Notes: a model not told the origin generated them from the letters alone. DNA of 43,074 nucleotides from an uncultured Selenomonadales bacterium (GCA_900316935.1 ONEW01000021.1:1-43074); one strand, 5' to 3'. Counted from the stretch's first letter, positions 7,055-16,650 are shown. Numbers and translations are program-made.

Positions 7055-7822
7055 TTATTTGACGGCATAAAGGCCGAACACGGGTACACCATCATATGCC
7101 AGGTTCCGGTCGGCATGGACGCGCGGAGCCACGTCGGCGTCCCACGTGACGGAAAAGCCGATTTTGCGCAGACAGCCGATGTCCCACGCCGGCCGCCGGT
7201 TCCGGCTGATGGCGAGGGAGTCCCGGATTTCCGTACATTCCTCCAGCAGACGGTCGGACACGTCGGCATGGACGTCGTTGGCCGCACGCTTGTGCCGGTA
7301 CGAAAGGAGCCCGTTGTCCGAATCGAAGTTGAGGAGCACGCCGTCCTGGCGCAGCAGCCGGTACCAGGCCCGGTACGCCTGTTCCACATCGGGCAGAGTC
7401 CAGGTCAGGTTGCGCGTCACGACGGCATCGAAACTTTCCGCCTCAAAAGCAGGATGCATTGCATTCATCCGGCAGAAGCGCGGTGCCTGATGGAACAGGC
7501 GGCTGTTCTTCCGCGCCTCCTCCAGCATCTTTTCCGACATATCGATTCCCGTGACATCGTGTCCCTGCCCGGCGAGCAGGATAGCGAAAAAGCCGGCGCC
7601 CGTGCCGATGTCCAGGATCCGGAGCGGCCGCCGGGGCAGCTTTTCCGTGAGCAGTTCGAGCCAGCGGTCCGCATTTTCGCCGAGCAGTTCCAGGCGCCGT
7701 TTCCCGCTGAATGCGGCGCTCCGCTCGTCCCAGTAGGCCTCAACGCGCTCCTCCAGGCCCGCATAAGGATCCCGGCAAACCGTGCGGGCGGCGTTATCCG
7801 TTGTCTCCGATGATTTCACCAT
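7055..7822 (-). CDS. Class I SAM-dependent methyltransferase
   Basis: A 255-residue Rossmann-fold methyltransferase. Motif I ILDIGTGAGFFAILLA (about residue 69) binds S-adenosylmethionine; motif II VTGIDMSEKMLEEAR contains the ribose-binding Asp, and the later FDAVVTRNLTWTLPD is the motif IV/V region. The substrate cannot be read from the sequence; it resembles broad UbiE/BioC-like methyltransferases. The annotated ATG (7820-7822) is only 2 bases from AGGAGG, so the next codon, GTG 7817-7819, at 5 bases is the better start. It follows the kdu/TTT operon after a terminator and precedes guaA, with no functional link visible. Confidence 0.75.
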   Translation of the reverse strand: MVKSSETTDNAARTVCRDPYAGLEERVEAYWDERSAAFSGKRRLELLGENADRWLELLTEKLPRRPLRILDIGTGAGFFAILLAGQGHDVTGIDMSEKMLEEARKNSRLFHQAPRFCRMNAMHPAFEAESFDAVVTRNLTWTLPDVEQAYRAWYRLLRQDGVLLNFDSDNGLLSYRHKRAANDVHADVSDRLLEECTEIRDSLAISRNRRPAWDIGCLRKIGFSVTWDADVAPRVHADRNLAYDGVPVFGLYAVK

Positions 7823-7841
7823 ATCCTCCTTCTTTTACGCA

Positions 7842-7888
7842 CAAAAAGCCTGGGCGTCCGAAAGTATATCCTTCAGGATGTCCAGGCT
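7842..7888 (-). terminator. Terminator of the kdu-TTT operon
   Basis: On the minus strand the stem AGCCTGG/CCAGGCT (7882-7888 and 7847-7853) is followed by TTTTTG. It lies 77 bp after the eda stop codon and separates the operon from the methyltransferase gene. Confidence 0.7.
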
Positions 7889-7964
7889 GTTCTTACAGCA
7901 AATGCAATGTCATCAAGTTGTTTTCAAGCCGTTCTTCCATCGTCTTCAGACGAAACGGAGCATG

Positions 7965-8624
7965 TCAATGGATAGCGTCCGCATAAGCCTGCGCAATACA
8001 GGTCAGTTCGTCCCAGGCATGGCGTTCCACCCGCTCCCGGTTGATCAGGTTGCCGCCGATGCCGAATCCGTCATAGCCGGCATCCAGGTAGGTGCGGATG
8101 TTCTCCACGCCGACACCGCCCACGGCGGCCAGCTTCACTGGCGAAAGGGGCGCTTTGAGGGCCTTCACATAGGCTGGTCCCAGCAGGGAGGCCGGAAAGA
8201 TCTTTACAATGTCCGCACCAGCCATCCAGGCCGTCTTCACCTCGGACGGCGTCAGGGCGCCGGGCATGGAGAGCAGGCCCAGTTCCTTCGTCTTTTGGAT
8301 GACCGCCACATCCATGTCGGGCGAAATGATGAATTCCGCGCCGGCTTTGGCGGCCAGGACCACCTGCTCCGGCGTCAGGACCGTGCCGGCGCCGATATGC
8401 ATACGGCCCCCGAAATGTTCCCGCAGCCGCGTGATGCTGCGCAGCGTATCCCGGGAATTTTCCTCCGACGCCATGTCGAAGGTCACTTCGAGGAAGCGGA
8501 TGCCTCCCCGGTATACGGCTTCTGCCGCTTCCTTCATATCTTTACTGCAGACGCCGCGGACAATGGAGACGATCTTTCGTTCTTCCAGTTCGGGCATCAA
8601 GGCGTGCACTTCCTGTTGGATCAT
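7965..8624 (-). CDS. eda: KDPG/KDPGal-type 2-dehydro-3-deoxy-phosphogluconate aldolase
   Basis: A class I aldolase of 219 residues that splits 2-keto-3-deoxy-6-phosphogluconate (or the galacto epimer) into pyruvate and glyceraldehyde-3-phosphate. Family landmarks are SIVRGV at the N terminus, the catalytic Glu in GGIRFLEVTF, GAGTVLT, and the Schiff-base Lys in ADIVKIFPAS. GGVGVENI lies in the phosphate-binding region. Its ATG overlaps the stop of the kinase gene (ATGA), so it is translationally coupled to it. As the last gene of the operon it performs the last step of the pathway. Sequence alone does not separate Eda from DgoA. Confidence 0.88.
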   Translation of the reverse strand: MIQQEVHALMPELEERKIVSIVRGVCSKDMKEAAEAVYRGGIRFLEVTFDMASEENSRDTLRSITRLREHFGGRMHIGAGTVLTPEQVVLAAKAGAEFIISPDMDVAVIQKTKELGLLSMPGALTPSEVKTAWMAGADIVKIFPASLLGPAYVKALKAPLSPVKLAAVGGVGVENIRTYLDAGYDGFGIGGNLINRERVERHAWDELTCIAQAYADAIH

Positions 8625-9628
8625 AGGGGTTCCTCCTGTATCAGGCCCCGCAGGAACGCCAGTTCCAACGCCCCCCGGCCGGCCAGTGTCTGTTGCAATT
8701 CTTCCCGTACCAGTTCCGTATGCCAGTGCTGCTGTGCGAAGAGGCACTGATAGGCCTGCTGCATCACCGGGCGGCCCGCCACGAGGAAGGTCGCCTGATC
8801 CAGGTTCCCGAACAGCGGGTGATTGACCAGGGTCTTCCAATCGTCCCCCAGAAGCAGGCCCAGCAGGTAGTTTTGCGCTTCCAGCGGCTTGTCGTGGAAA
8901 AACTGCTCGTGAATGCGGCACAAAAAGGCGCCGTGTCCCAGGCCTGTCGCAGCGCCCCAACGGACACCGCGCAGGAACGGTTCCGGCAGGAAGCGTTCCG
9001 CAAAGCCGCGGGCTACGCTGCCTGCCAGGATGCTGTTTTCCGTCAGGTTCTGCAGCAGTTCGCCCGTAAGCGACGTAAGGCACCCGGCGATGCGTCCGTC
9101 CTCCGTCACGGCAATGTACTTGTTGTGCGAGCCCGGCAGCACGAGGACCGTCGCCCCCTGCGGCCGGTAATGGGCCAGGAGGGCCGCCGCTTCCGTCTCC
9201 TCGCCGCGCATCATATCCATGGACAGGCAGTTTTCCTCCCTCAGGTCCTGGTCCGCCATATTCTTCACCCCGGGCACGAACCAAAACGGCGTGTCGCCCG
9301 CCAGTTCCGGAAGCCGCCGTTCCACCATGCGGGACGCCAGTTCTTCCGGACGGAGGGGCGCCGTCTCGTGGGGAATCTCCATCAGGCCCAGGTTCGACGT
9401 CAGCATGCCCGAGGCAATGATGAGGCCGATTTCCTTCCCGGAAACACCGGTCGCGTCAGCTCCCTCGTCCAGCAGCCTGCGGATGGTCTCCTTCAATCGG
9501 CGGTCCGACCCTTCCATGGCCGTCACCCGTACCCCGACCGGTGCGGCCGCCTTACCAAGAAGGCGCCCGTCCTTCCAGAACAGGACGCGCGTATTCGTCG
9601 TGCCCCCGTCCATTGTCACAATCACCAT
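8621..9628 (-). CDS. dgoK: 2-dehydro-3-deoxygalactonokinase-family kinase
   Basis: ATP-dependent sugar-acid kinase of the DgoK family, 335 residues. The N-terminal phosphate loop MDGGTTNTR, the conserved SMDMMRGEETE (about residue 130) and PGSHNKYI (about 160) are typical of DgoK. The expected reaction is phosphorylation of a 2-keto-3-deoxy sugar acid at C6. The start ATG 9626-9628 gives the usual N terminus and has AAGGAAG upstream; a longer frame to 9709 adds an unconserved leader. In this operon it must phosphorylate the KduD product, 2-keto-3-deoxygluconate, so its true specificity may differ from the family name. It overlaps eda by 4 bp. Confidence 0.85.
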   Translation of the reverse strand: MVIVTMDGGTTNTRVLFWKDGRLLGKAAAPVGVRVTAMEGSDRRLKETIRRLLDEGADATGVSGKEIGLIIASGMLTSNLGLMEIPHETAPLRPEELASRMVERRLPELAGDTPFWFVPGVKNMADQDLREENCLSMDMMRGEETEAAALLAHYRPQGATVLVLPGSHNKYIAVTEDGRIAGCLTSLTGELLQNLTENSILAGSVARGFAERFLPEPFLRGVRWGAATGLGHGAFLCRIHEQFFHDKPLEAQNYLLGLLLGDDWKTLVNHPLFGNLDQATFLVAGRPVMQQAYQCLFAQQHWHTELVREELQQTLAGRGALELAFLRGLIQEEPL

Positions 9629-9760
9629 GGTCCACACTTCCTTTTCCTTCCCCCCTATTGTAGCAGAAACAAGGCCCGAAACGCCAGTCCAATCCGTAAA
9701 AGGGACCACAACGGACGGGTTCCGGCCGCGCCGTAAGGCACCTCGTCGAAAACCCGTCCG

Positions 9761-9773
9761 TAAACGGTTTACA
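9761..9773. promoter_or_regulatory. Perfect palindrome GTAAACGGTTTAC between tctA and dgoK
   Basis: A 13-bp perfect palindrome lies in the 165-bp gap between tctA and dgoK. Its form (GTAAAC N GTTTAC) is like LacI/GalR-family operators. An IR pair GGACGGGTT/AACCCGTCC also lies next to it. No clear -10/-35 pair was seen, so an operator is only suggested. Confidence 0.35.
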
Positions 9774-9793
9774 CGTATGCAGTTTCGAGGGAA

Positions 9794-11314
9794 TCAGTCG
9801 TCCTCTTCCGTGCTGCCGGCATTTGCCTTCAGGCGCTGTTGCGTCTTGTGCTGGCTGACCAGGGCCAGGACCAGGGAGACGGCCGCCAGGATGAAGAGCG
9901 TCATGGCAATGGGATGGCCGATGAACTGCGAAGCGTCGCCCTGGGCGATAACCAGGAAACGGCGCAGGTTGCTTTCGGCCATGGGCCCGAGGATGAGGGC
10001 CAGCAGGATGGGCGCCAGGGGGAATCCGTAGCGCTGCATCAAAAAGCCGATGACACCGAAGGCCAGGGTCAGGAACACGTCGAAGAGGCTGTTGCGCATG
10101 GAGTAGGAACCGGTCATGGACAAAATGAAGATGATCGGCAGCAGCAGGCGCTTATCCATGGCGATGACCTTGGAGAAGAAGCGCACGCCGATGGCTCCCA
10201 GGATGAACATGGCGATATTGGCCACAAGGAGGGAAGCGAAGACCATGTAGACGACGTCCATGTGATCCTTGTACAGCAGCGGGCCGGGCTGGAGCCCATG
10301 GATGATGAAGGCGCCCAGCAGGATGGCCGTGACGGAGTCGCCGGGCACCCCCAGGGACAGGAGCGGAATCATGGCGCCGCCGGAGCAGCCGTTGTTGGCC
10401 GATTCGGAAGCCGCCACGCCTTCAATCATACCGGTACCGAACTTTTCCGGCGTCTTGGAGGAGCGCTTGGCTTCGCCGTAGGAGACAAAGGCTGCGATGT
10501 CCCCGCCCGCACCGGGAATGGAGCCGATGAAGGTACCGATAATGCCGCCTTTGACATAGGTGGACAGGCACCGTTTCATGTCCGCCACCGTCGGCAGGAC
10601 CTGCGTGACCTTTTCAGGGGCAATCTTTTTATCTGCCGAAAAATTCTCCACGTTGGAAAGGATTTCTGAAACGGCGAACAGGCCGATCAAGGTCGGAATG
10701 AACGGAGGACCTTCATACAGCTGCATGTTGCCGAAGATCCAGCGGGGATAGCCCGAAATGGGGTCGGATCCGATGGTGCATAAGAGCAGGCCGAAGAGGC
10801 CCGACATGACACCCTTGATGACGGAGTTTCCCGAAATGGAAACGATGACGGACAACCCGAAGATGGCCAGGGCGAAATATTCCGCCGGGCTGAATTTCAG
10901 CGCGAATTTGGAAATCTGCGGCGACAGGAAGGTCATGATGCCGCAGCCGATAAGGCCGCCGATAAAGGAAGCCCACAGGCTCATGGACAAGGCGCGGCTG
11001 CCTTGTCCTTTCTGCCCCAGGGGATAGCCGTCGAGCAGCGTCGCCGCCGCGGCCGGCGTGCCAGGGGTCCGGATCAGGATGGACGCGATGGAGCCGCCGT
11101 ACATGGCGCCACAGTAAAGCCCCAGAAGCATACCGATAGATACGTCCATGTCCATGCCGAAGCTGAACGGAACCAGCAGAGCCACACCCATGGTCGCCGT
11201 CAGGCCGGGGATGGAGCCGACCAGGATGCCGCCCAGGGCGCCAGCGAAGACGACAGCCAGATGGGATGGCTGGAGCACGTTCAGCAGAGCCGATAAATAC
11301 ATTGCTAAATCCAT
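9794..11314 (-). CDS. tctA: Tripartite tricarboxylate transporter, large membrane subunit TctA
   Basis: The 506-residue large integral-membrane subunit of a TTT transporter, with about 11-12 hydrophobic segments. The family signature is clear: GALGGILVGSIPGLTATMGVALLVPF near the N terminus, YGGSIASILIRTPGTPAA, and SIPGAGGDIAAFVSYGEAKR. TctA forms the ion-coupled channel with TctB and receives substrate from the periplasmic TctC. The start ATG has AAGGTGG upstream. It lies 45 bp after tctB. The family name refers to citrate-type substrates, but gene context (kduI, kduD, dgoK, eda) points to a keto-deoxy-uronate or related acid as the cargo; that is inference. Confidence 0.92.
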   Translation of the reverse strand: MDLAMYLSALLNVLQPSHLAVVFAGALGGILVGSIPGLTATMGVALLVPFSFGMDMDVSIGMLLGLYCGAMYGGSIASILIRTPGTPAAAATLLDGYPLGQKGQGSRALSMSLWASFIGGLIGCGIMTFLSPQISKFALKFSPAEYFALAIFGLSVIVSISGNSVIKGVMSGLFGLLLCTIGSDPISGYPRWIFGNMQLYEGPPFIPTLIGLFAVSEILSNVENFSADKKIAPEKVTQVLPTVADMKRCLSTYVKGGIIGTFIGSIPGAGGDIAAFVSYGEAKRSSKTPEKFGTGMIEGVAASESANNGCSGGAMIPLLSLGVPGDSVTAILLGAFIIHGLQPGPLLYKDHMDVVYMVFASLLVANIAMFILGAIGVRFFSKVIAMDKRLLLPIIFILSMTGSYSMRNSLFDVFLTLAFGVIGFLMQRYGFPLAPILLALILGPMAESNLRRFLVIAQGDASQFIGHPIAMTLFILAAVSLVLALVSQHKTQQRLKANAGSTEEDD

Positions 11315-11359
11315 AAAATCATTCCACCTTAATTCTGAAAATTTATGGGAGAGCGCCTG

Positions 11360-11830
11360 TCACCACGGCAGCATGCCGTCCAGAATACCGGCAGGCAGCT
11401 GAATCTGCAACATAATCTGGAATGCGAAAATGACAATCGCAATCGTGAGGACGCTGCTCAGGAACATCTTTCCGTAGGACCTGAACTGCAGCATGTACAT
11501 CATGAACATCATGAACAGGAGCGAATCGATGATGAAACCGAGTATCGGAAGCAGGGCCGCATACACCACGGCAGCGATGAACACGACCAACGCGCGGCGG
11601 ATGCCGGGATTTTTCAGGGAAATGGACCTGCCGTCCCCGACGGTACCGACCATATACGTATACACCAGCAGCGCGGCCGATGCGATGGCCATAGCCACAG
11701 CCATGACACGGGGAAAGAATTCCGGTCCCAGGATCATGATCTTGTCATAGGGGAAATCCGCACTGGAAATCCAGACGTAGGCGCTCAGCAACAATCCTAT
11801 GATGCCAAAGACGATATTTGCTTTCTTCAT
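11360..11830 (-). CDS. tctB: Tripartite tricarboxylate transporter, small membrane subunit TctB
   Basis: A 156-residue protein with four predicted transmembrane segments (about 7-22, 38-58, 78-110, 120-145), the size and topology of TctB. It pairs with TctA in the membrane. Start ATG 11828-11830 follows AAGGGTG. It sits between tctC and tctA, the normal order of TTT operons. Sequence conservation in TctB is low, so the call leans on topology and neighbours. Confidence 0.85.
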   Translation of the reverse strand: MKKANIVFGIIGLLLSAYVWISSADFPYDKIMILGPEFFPRVMAVAMAIASAALLVYTYMVGTVGDGRSISLKNPGIRRALVVFIAAVVYAALLPILGFIIDSLLFMMFMMYMLQFRSYGKMFLSSVLTIAIVIFAFQIMLQIQLPAGILDGMLPW

Positions 11831-11903
11831 TTCAAAACACCCTTATAGAAAAGGGACAGCCAGTCGGAGCGGCCGGCTGCCCCAAAATGAACGGAGATTT
11901 GGA

Positions 11904-12896
11904 TTATTTCTTCTTCAGGCCTATGGAGTCCATGGTCTTGTCCACCAGTTCAGCGTTTTCAGCCAGGAATTTCGCAAATTCGTCCGGGCCCTGGTAAGCC
12001 AGGTTCAGGCCGGCCTTCTTCGTGTAGGAGATGAATTCCTGATCCTTCATGGCTTTCGAGAAGATGTCGACAATCTGGCTCTTGATGGCCGGATCTACAC
12101 CCTTCGGCAGGCCGATGCCGCGCCAGGTACCGAATACGACGTCGACACCCTGTTCCTTAAAGGTCGGAACATCCGGGAACAGCGGGTCGCGCTTGGTGTC
12201 CATGACACCGAGGATCTTCAGCTGGCCGGCTTTGACCTGGGACTGTACTTCGGCAACGGATACGGATACGGCCTGGATATGATGGCCGACCAGTGCCGTT
12301 ACAGCCGGGCCGGCGCCTTCAAACGGAACGTGTTTTACCTTGATACCGGTCTGCTGTGCCATCAGGCCGGCAGCGATATGCCAAACGGAGCCAGGAGCGG
12401 AGTTGCCGATGCTGATTTCGTCCGGATGCTTCTTGGCGTATTCCACAAATTCCTTCAGGTTGTTGTACGGAGCATCCTTCGGAACCGTCAGGGCTGCTGC
12501 GTCCGTGTTGACGCGGATGACGGGGTCGAAATCCTTATAGGTGAACGGAGCCAGTTTCTGGGGCGGCATGGAGTTCAGTTCGAACGTGATCATGCCGATC
12601 GTATATCCATCAGGTTTTGCCTTCATGATGGCTGCATGGCCCGTAGCACCGCCGCCGCCGGTGACGTTGGAAACCGTGATGGTCTTGCCCTTCGTCTCTT
12701 TTTCAGCTGCTTTGCACAGTGCGCGCAGCACGGCGTCCGTGCCGCCGCCGGCGCCCCACGGGCAAATCATGGTGATGTTCTTCGTCGGATAATCGACTTT
12801 CTTGGCGGAATCCTTCTTGTCACCACCACCGCACCCTGCCAGCAACAGGGACAGGGTCACTGCGGATACTGCTGCAACTGTTAAACCTTTCTTCAT
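11904..12896 (-). CDS. tctC: Tripartite tricarboxylate transporter, extracytoplasmic solute-binding protein TctC (Bug family)
   Basis: A 330-residue periplasmic binding lipoprotein. A signal peptide ends in the lipobox LLLAGC (Cys near residue 22), followed by a linker. The body begins PTKNITMICPWGAGGGTDAVLR, the typical Bug/TctC opening with its ligand-carboxylate loops, and contains GNSAPGSVWHIAAGLM and VPFEGAGPAVTALVGHHIQA. Bug proteins bind small carboxylates or related compounds. AAGGAGG precedes the ATG at good spacing. A GC hairpin (12934-12954) lies between kduD and tctC and may stabilise the transporter mRNA. Context suggests a 5-keto-4-deoxyuronate or similar uronate as ligand. Confidence 0.93.
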   Translation of the reverse strand: MKKGLTVAAVSAVTLSLLLAGCGGGDKKDSAKKVDYPTKNITMICPWGAGGGTDAVLRALCKAAEKETKGKTITVSNVTGGGGATGHAAIMKAKPDGYTIGMITFELNSMPPQKLAPFTYKDFDPVIRVNTDAAALTVPKDAPYNNLKEFVEYAKKHPDEISIGNSAPGSVWHIAAGLMAQQTGIKVKHVPFEGAGPAVTALVGHHIQAVSVSVAEVQSQVKAGQLKILGVMDTKRDPLFPDVPTFKEQGVDVVFGTWRGIGLPKGVDPAIKSQIVDIFSKAMKDQEFISYTKKAGLNLAYQGPDEFAKFLAENAELVDKTMDSIGLKKK

Positions 12897-12933
12897 GGAT
12901 CTACTCCTCCTTAGAAGTTAAATTTATACTGCC

Positions 12934-12954
12934 GGCCGGGCAACCGCCCCGGCC
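12934..12954 (-). other. Intercistronic hairpin between kduD and tctC
   Basis: The perfect stem GGCCGGG/CCCGGCC (12934-12940 and 12948-12954) lacks a T tract. It sits just upstream of the tctC ribosome site, a place where processing or stability hairpins often raise expression of a binding-protein gene. Confidence 0.4.
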
Positions 12955-12967
12955 GCAGGTACCGGAA

Positions 12968-13780
12968 TCAGGGCTGTTTGCCGATGTAGGCGAGGATGCC
13001 GCCGTCGACGTACAGGATATGGCCGTTTACGAAGTCCGACGCGTCAGAAGCCAGGAAGATGGCCGGTCCTTCCAGATCCTCCGGGGTACCCCAGCGGGCT
13101 GCCGGCGTCTTGGATATGATGAACTTGTCGAAAGGATGGCGGCTGCCGTCCGGCTGGATTTCCCGCAGCGGCGCCGTCTGGGGCGTGGCGATATAGCCCG
13201 GCCCGATGCCGTTGCACTGGATGTTGGCCCCGCCGTATTCCGCGCAGATGTTGCGGGTCAGCATCTTCAAACCGCCCTTGGCGGCGGCGTAGGCCGACAC
13301 GGTCTCGCGGCCCAGTTCGCTCATCATGGAGCAGATGTTGATGATCTTGCCGTGCCCCTGGCGGATCATGCCGGGGATGACGGCCTTCGACACGATGAAC
13401 GGGGCATTCAGGTCGATGTCGATGACCTGGCGGAATTCCGCAACGCTCATTTCCGTCATGGGGATCCGTTTGATGATGCCCGCGTTGTTGACGAGGATAT
13501 CGATGGTCCCCAAATCCCGCTCAATGTCCGCGACGAGCTTCTTCACCTGCTCTTCGTCGGTCACATCGGCAATATAGCCTTTCGCATCGATGCCTTCGTC
13601 CCTATAGTCCTTCAGCGCCTGATCCAGATGTTTCCGACCCCGGCAGTTGAAGGCGATTTTGGCGCCTGCCTTGGCAAAGGCCCGCGCAATGGCGAATCCG
13701 ATACCGTAAGCGGCACCCGTCACCAGGGCGACACGGCCCTTCAGACTGAACATGTTTTCAAAAGACATACCTGTTGCCAT
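12968..13780 (-). CDS. kduD: 2-dehydro-3-deoxy-D-gluconate 5-dehydrogenase (KduD-type SDR)
   Basis: A classical short-chain dehydrogenase/reductase of 270 residues. It has the nucleotide-binding TGAAYGIG near residue 23 and NNAG at about 95. The catalytic Ser (ICSMMSELGRE) and YAAAK Tyr-Lys pair follow. KduD reduces 2,5-diketo-3-deoxygluconate to 2-keto-3-deoxygluconate with NAD(P)H. The KduD assignment rather than gluconate 5-dehydrogenase rests on its place directly after kduI. Start ATG 13778-13780 has AAGGGGG 10 bases upstream; an ATG 12 bases further in is an alternative. A short spacer with a GGGCAC/GTGCCC hairpin separates it from kduI. Confidence 0.87.
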   Translation of the reverse strand: MATGMSFENMFSLKGRVALVTGAAYGIGFAIARAFAKAGAKIAFNCRGRKHLDQALKDYRDEGIDAKGYIADVTDEEQVKKLVADIERDLGTIDILVNNAGIIKRIPMTEMSVAEFRQVIDIDLNAPFIVSKAVIPGMIRQGHGKIINICSMMSELGRETVSAYAAAKGGLKMLTRNICAEYGGANIQCNGIGPGYIATPQTAPLREIQPDGSRHPFDKFIISKTPAARWGTPEDLEGPAIFLASDASDFVNGHILYVDGGILAYIGKQP

Positions 13781-13860
13781 TTTACCGCTTCCCCCTTGCT
13801 CCACTCACTACCATGCGGGCACTCCGTGCCCGGCGCGGCTCCGGTCCGCTGCACCTTGTT

Positions 13861-14703
13861 TCAGCGCAGGTCCGTGTTCTTGATATCGTCCATGTCGGTG
13901 AAGGTCTTGTTTTCACCGCCCATGGCCCAGATGAATGTATAGTTCGAAGTGCCGCAGCCCGCGTGGATGCTCCAGGAAGGACTGATGACGGCGTCATAGT
14001 TCTGCATCACGATATGGCGCGTTTCCTGCGGCTGCCCCATAAAGTGGAACACGACGTTGTCCTTCGGAATATCGAAATAGAAATAGACCTCCATGCGGCG
14101 TTCGTGCGTATGGGCCGGCATCGTGTTCCAGACGCTGCCCGGTTTGAGGCTCGTCATACCCATGGAAAGCTGGCACGTTTCCAGTACATCGGGATGGATG
14201 AACTGGTTGATGACGCGGTCATTGGAAGTTTCCGCGCTGCCGCAAGGCACCTTGCGGGCCTGCTCAATGGTCAGCAGCGTGGTCCTGCAGGGCTTGTGGG
14301 CCGGGGCCGAAACCATGTAGAACAGGGCCGGTTCCTCCGCATCGTCGCTGTGGAACGTGACTTCCTCCGTACCCATGGTCACGTAGAGGCAATCCTTGTG
14401 CCCCAGTTTGTAGGCTGTGCCGTCGCAGGTGACGACGCCCGCGCCGCCCACGTTGAAGATGCCGATTTCCCGGCGTTCCAAAATGAATTGAGTGCCGAAG
14501 CTGTGCCATACATCGATGCCGTCATCGAGGGACACGGTCTTCGACACGGGTTTGCAGCCGAACACGACCATGCGGTCCACATGGGAATACACGGCCTGTA
14601 CCGTGTCATCCCGGAACAATCCGGAAATGTGGAATTCCTTGCGGATCTCTTCCGTCGTGTACCGTTTCATATCATTCGGGTTGGCCGAATAGCGAATATC
14701 CAT
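13861..14703 (-). CDS. kduI: 5-dehydro-4-deoxy-D-glucuronate isomerase
   Basis: Converts 4-deoxy-L-threo-5-hexosulose uronate (from unsaturated uronates of pectin or glycosaminoglycans) to 2,5-diketo-3-deoxygluconate. The 280 residues match the family (about 278). The cupin zinc site is visible in MPAHTHERRMEVYFYF (His, His, Glu), with a further His in SWSIHAGCGTSNY. The N terminus MDIRYSANPNDMKRYTTEEIRKEF is typical, so ATG 14701-14703 is the start; GGAAGGAG lies 13 bases upstream, slightly far. It is the first gene of the operon. An inverted repeat in its leader may be an operator. No regulator gene is adjacent. Confidence 0.94.
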   Translation of the reverse strand: MDIRYSANPNDMKRYTTEEIRKEFHISGLFRDDTVQAVYSHVDRMVVFGCKPVSKTVSLDDGIDVWHSFGTQFILERREIGIFNVGGAGVVTCDGTAYKLGHKDCLYVTMGTEEVTFHSDDAEEPALFYMVSAPAHKPCRTTLLTIEQARKVPCGSAETSNDRVINQFIHPDVLETCQLSMGMTSLKPGSVWNTMPAHTHERRMEVYFYFDIPKDNVVFHFMGQPQETRHIVMQNYDAVISPSWSIHAGCGTSNYTFIWAMGGENKTFTDMDDIKNTDLR

Positions 14704-14740
14704 ACTCTGTCCGAATCTCCTTCCGTCTCGTAATCGTTGC

Positions 14741-14761
14741 ACAACTCCTGTGCAGAGTTGT
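14741..14761. promoter_or_regulatory. Inverted repeat in the kduI leader, candidate operator
   Basis: The 7-bp arms ACAACTC (14741-14747) and GAGTTGT (14755-14761) flank a 7-bp centre. It lies between the predicted transcription start and the kduI ribosome site, a good place for a repressor (for example a GntR/IclR-type uronate regulator) or an RNA hairpin. Confidence 0.45.
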
Positions 14762-14799
14762 AATATCAATCCGCGTATCTGTCGCATTTATACGCATTT

Positions 14800-14828
14800 A
14801 TTATATCATAGGAACGCCATTTTGTTTC
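14800..14828 (-). promoter_or_regulatory. Promoter of the kdu-TTT operon
   Basis: A perfect -10 TATAAT (14800-14805) on the minus strand has only a weak -35 (GAAACA, 14823-14828) at 17 bp, as in promoters needing an activator. Direct repeats CGCATTTA lie just downstream (14784-14801). The whole gap of about 300 bp between kduI and groEL holds this promoter, the operator-like repeat and the groEL terminator, but no gene. Confidence 0.5.
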
Positions 14829-14929
14829 GTTATTTCGCAAATTTTCATCGGTTTAAGAAAACTTTGAATAATCGTCCCTGTGGGTCTTTTTACATCCCGT
14901 TTTCCCGTACAACATTTCAAGAAATGAAA

Positions 14930-14963
14930 GAAAAAGAAATCCTGCCCACAAGGGGCAGGATTT
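14930..14963 (-). terminator. Terminator of groES-groEL
   Basis: An 11-bp perfect stem AAATCCTGCCC/GGGCAGGATTT (14937-14947 and 14953-14963) is followed on the minus strand by CTTTTTC. It lies 46 bp after the groEL stop codon. Confidence 0.85.
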
Positions 14964-15008
14964 CCTGTCTTGTAATCTGTATACGGTTTTCCGGACCTGT
15001 GCGTGCTT

Positions 15009-16634
<1,626 letters not shown>

Positions 16635-16650
16635 TCAGTCTCTCCTTTAC

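Noticed and set aside
5329..7062. A 577-codon open frame on the plus strand opposite guaA
   Set aside because: It mirrors guaA codon structure, lacks recognisable domains and a ribosome site, and arises from high G+C antisense bias.
7055..7822. Methyltransferase as part of the guaA or kdu units
   Set aside because: A terminator separates it from the kdu operon, guaA has its own promoter, and no pathway link is visible.
8625..9284. Long N-terminal extension of the aldolase
   Set aside because: The extra frame overlaps the kinase gene and looks unlike protein; the ATGA overlap fixes the start at 8624.
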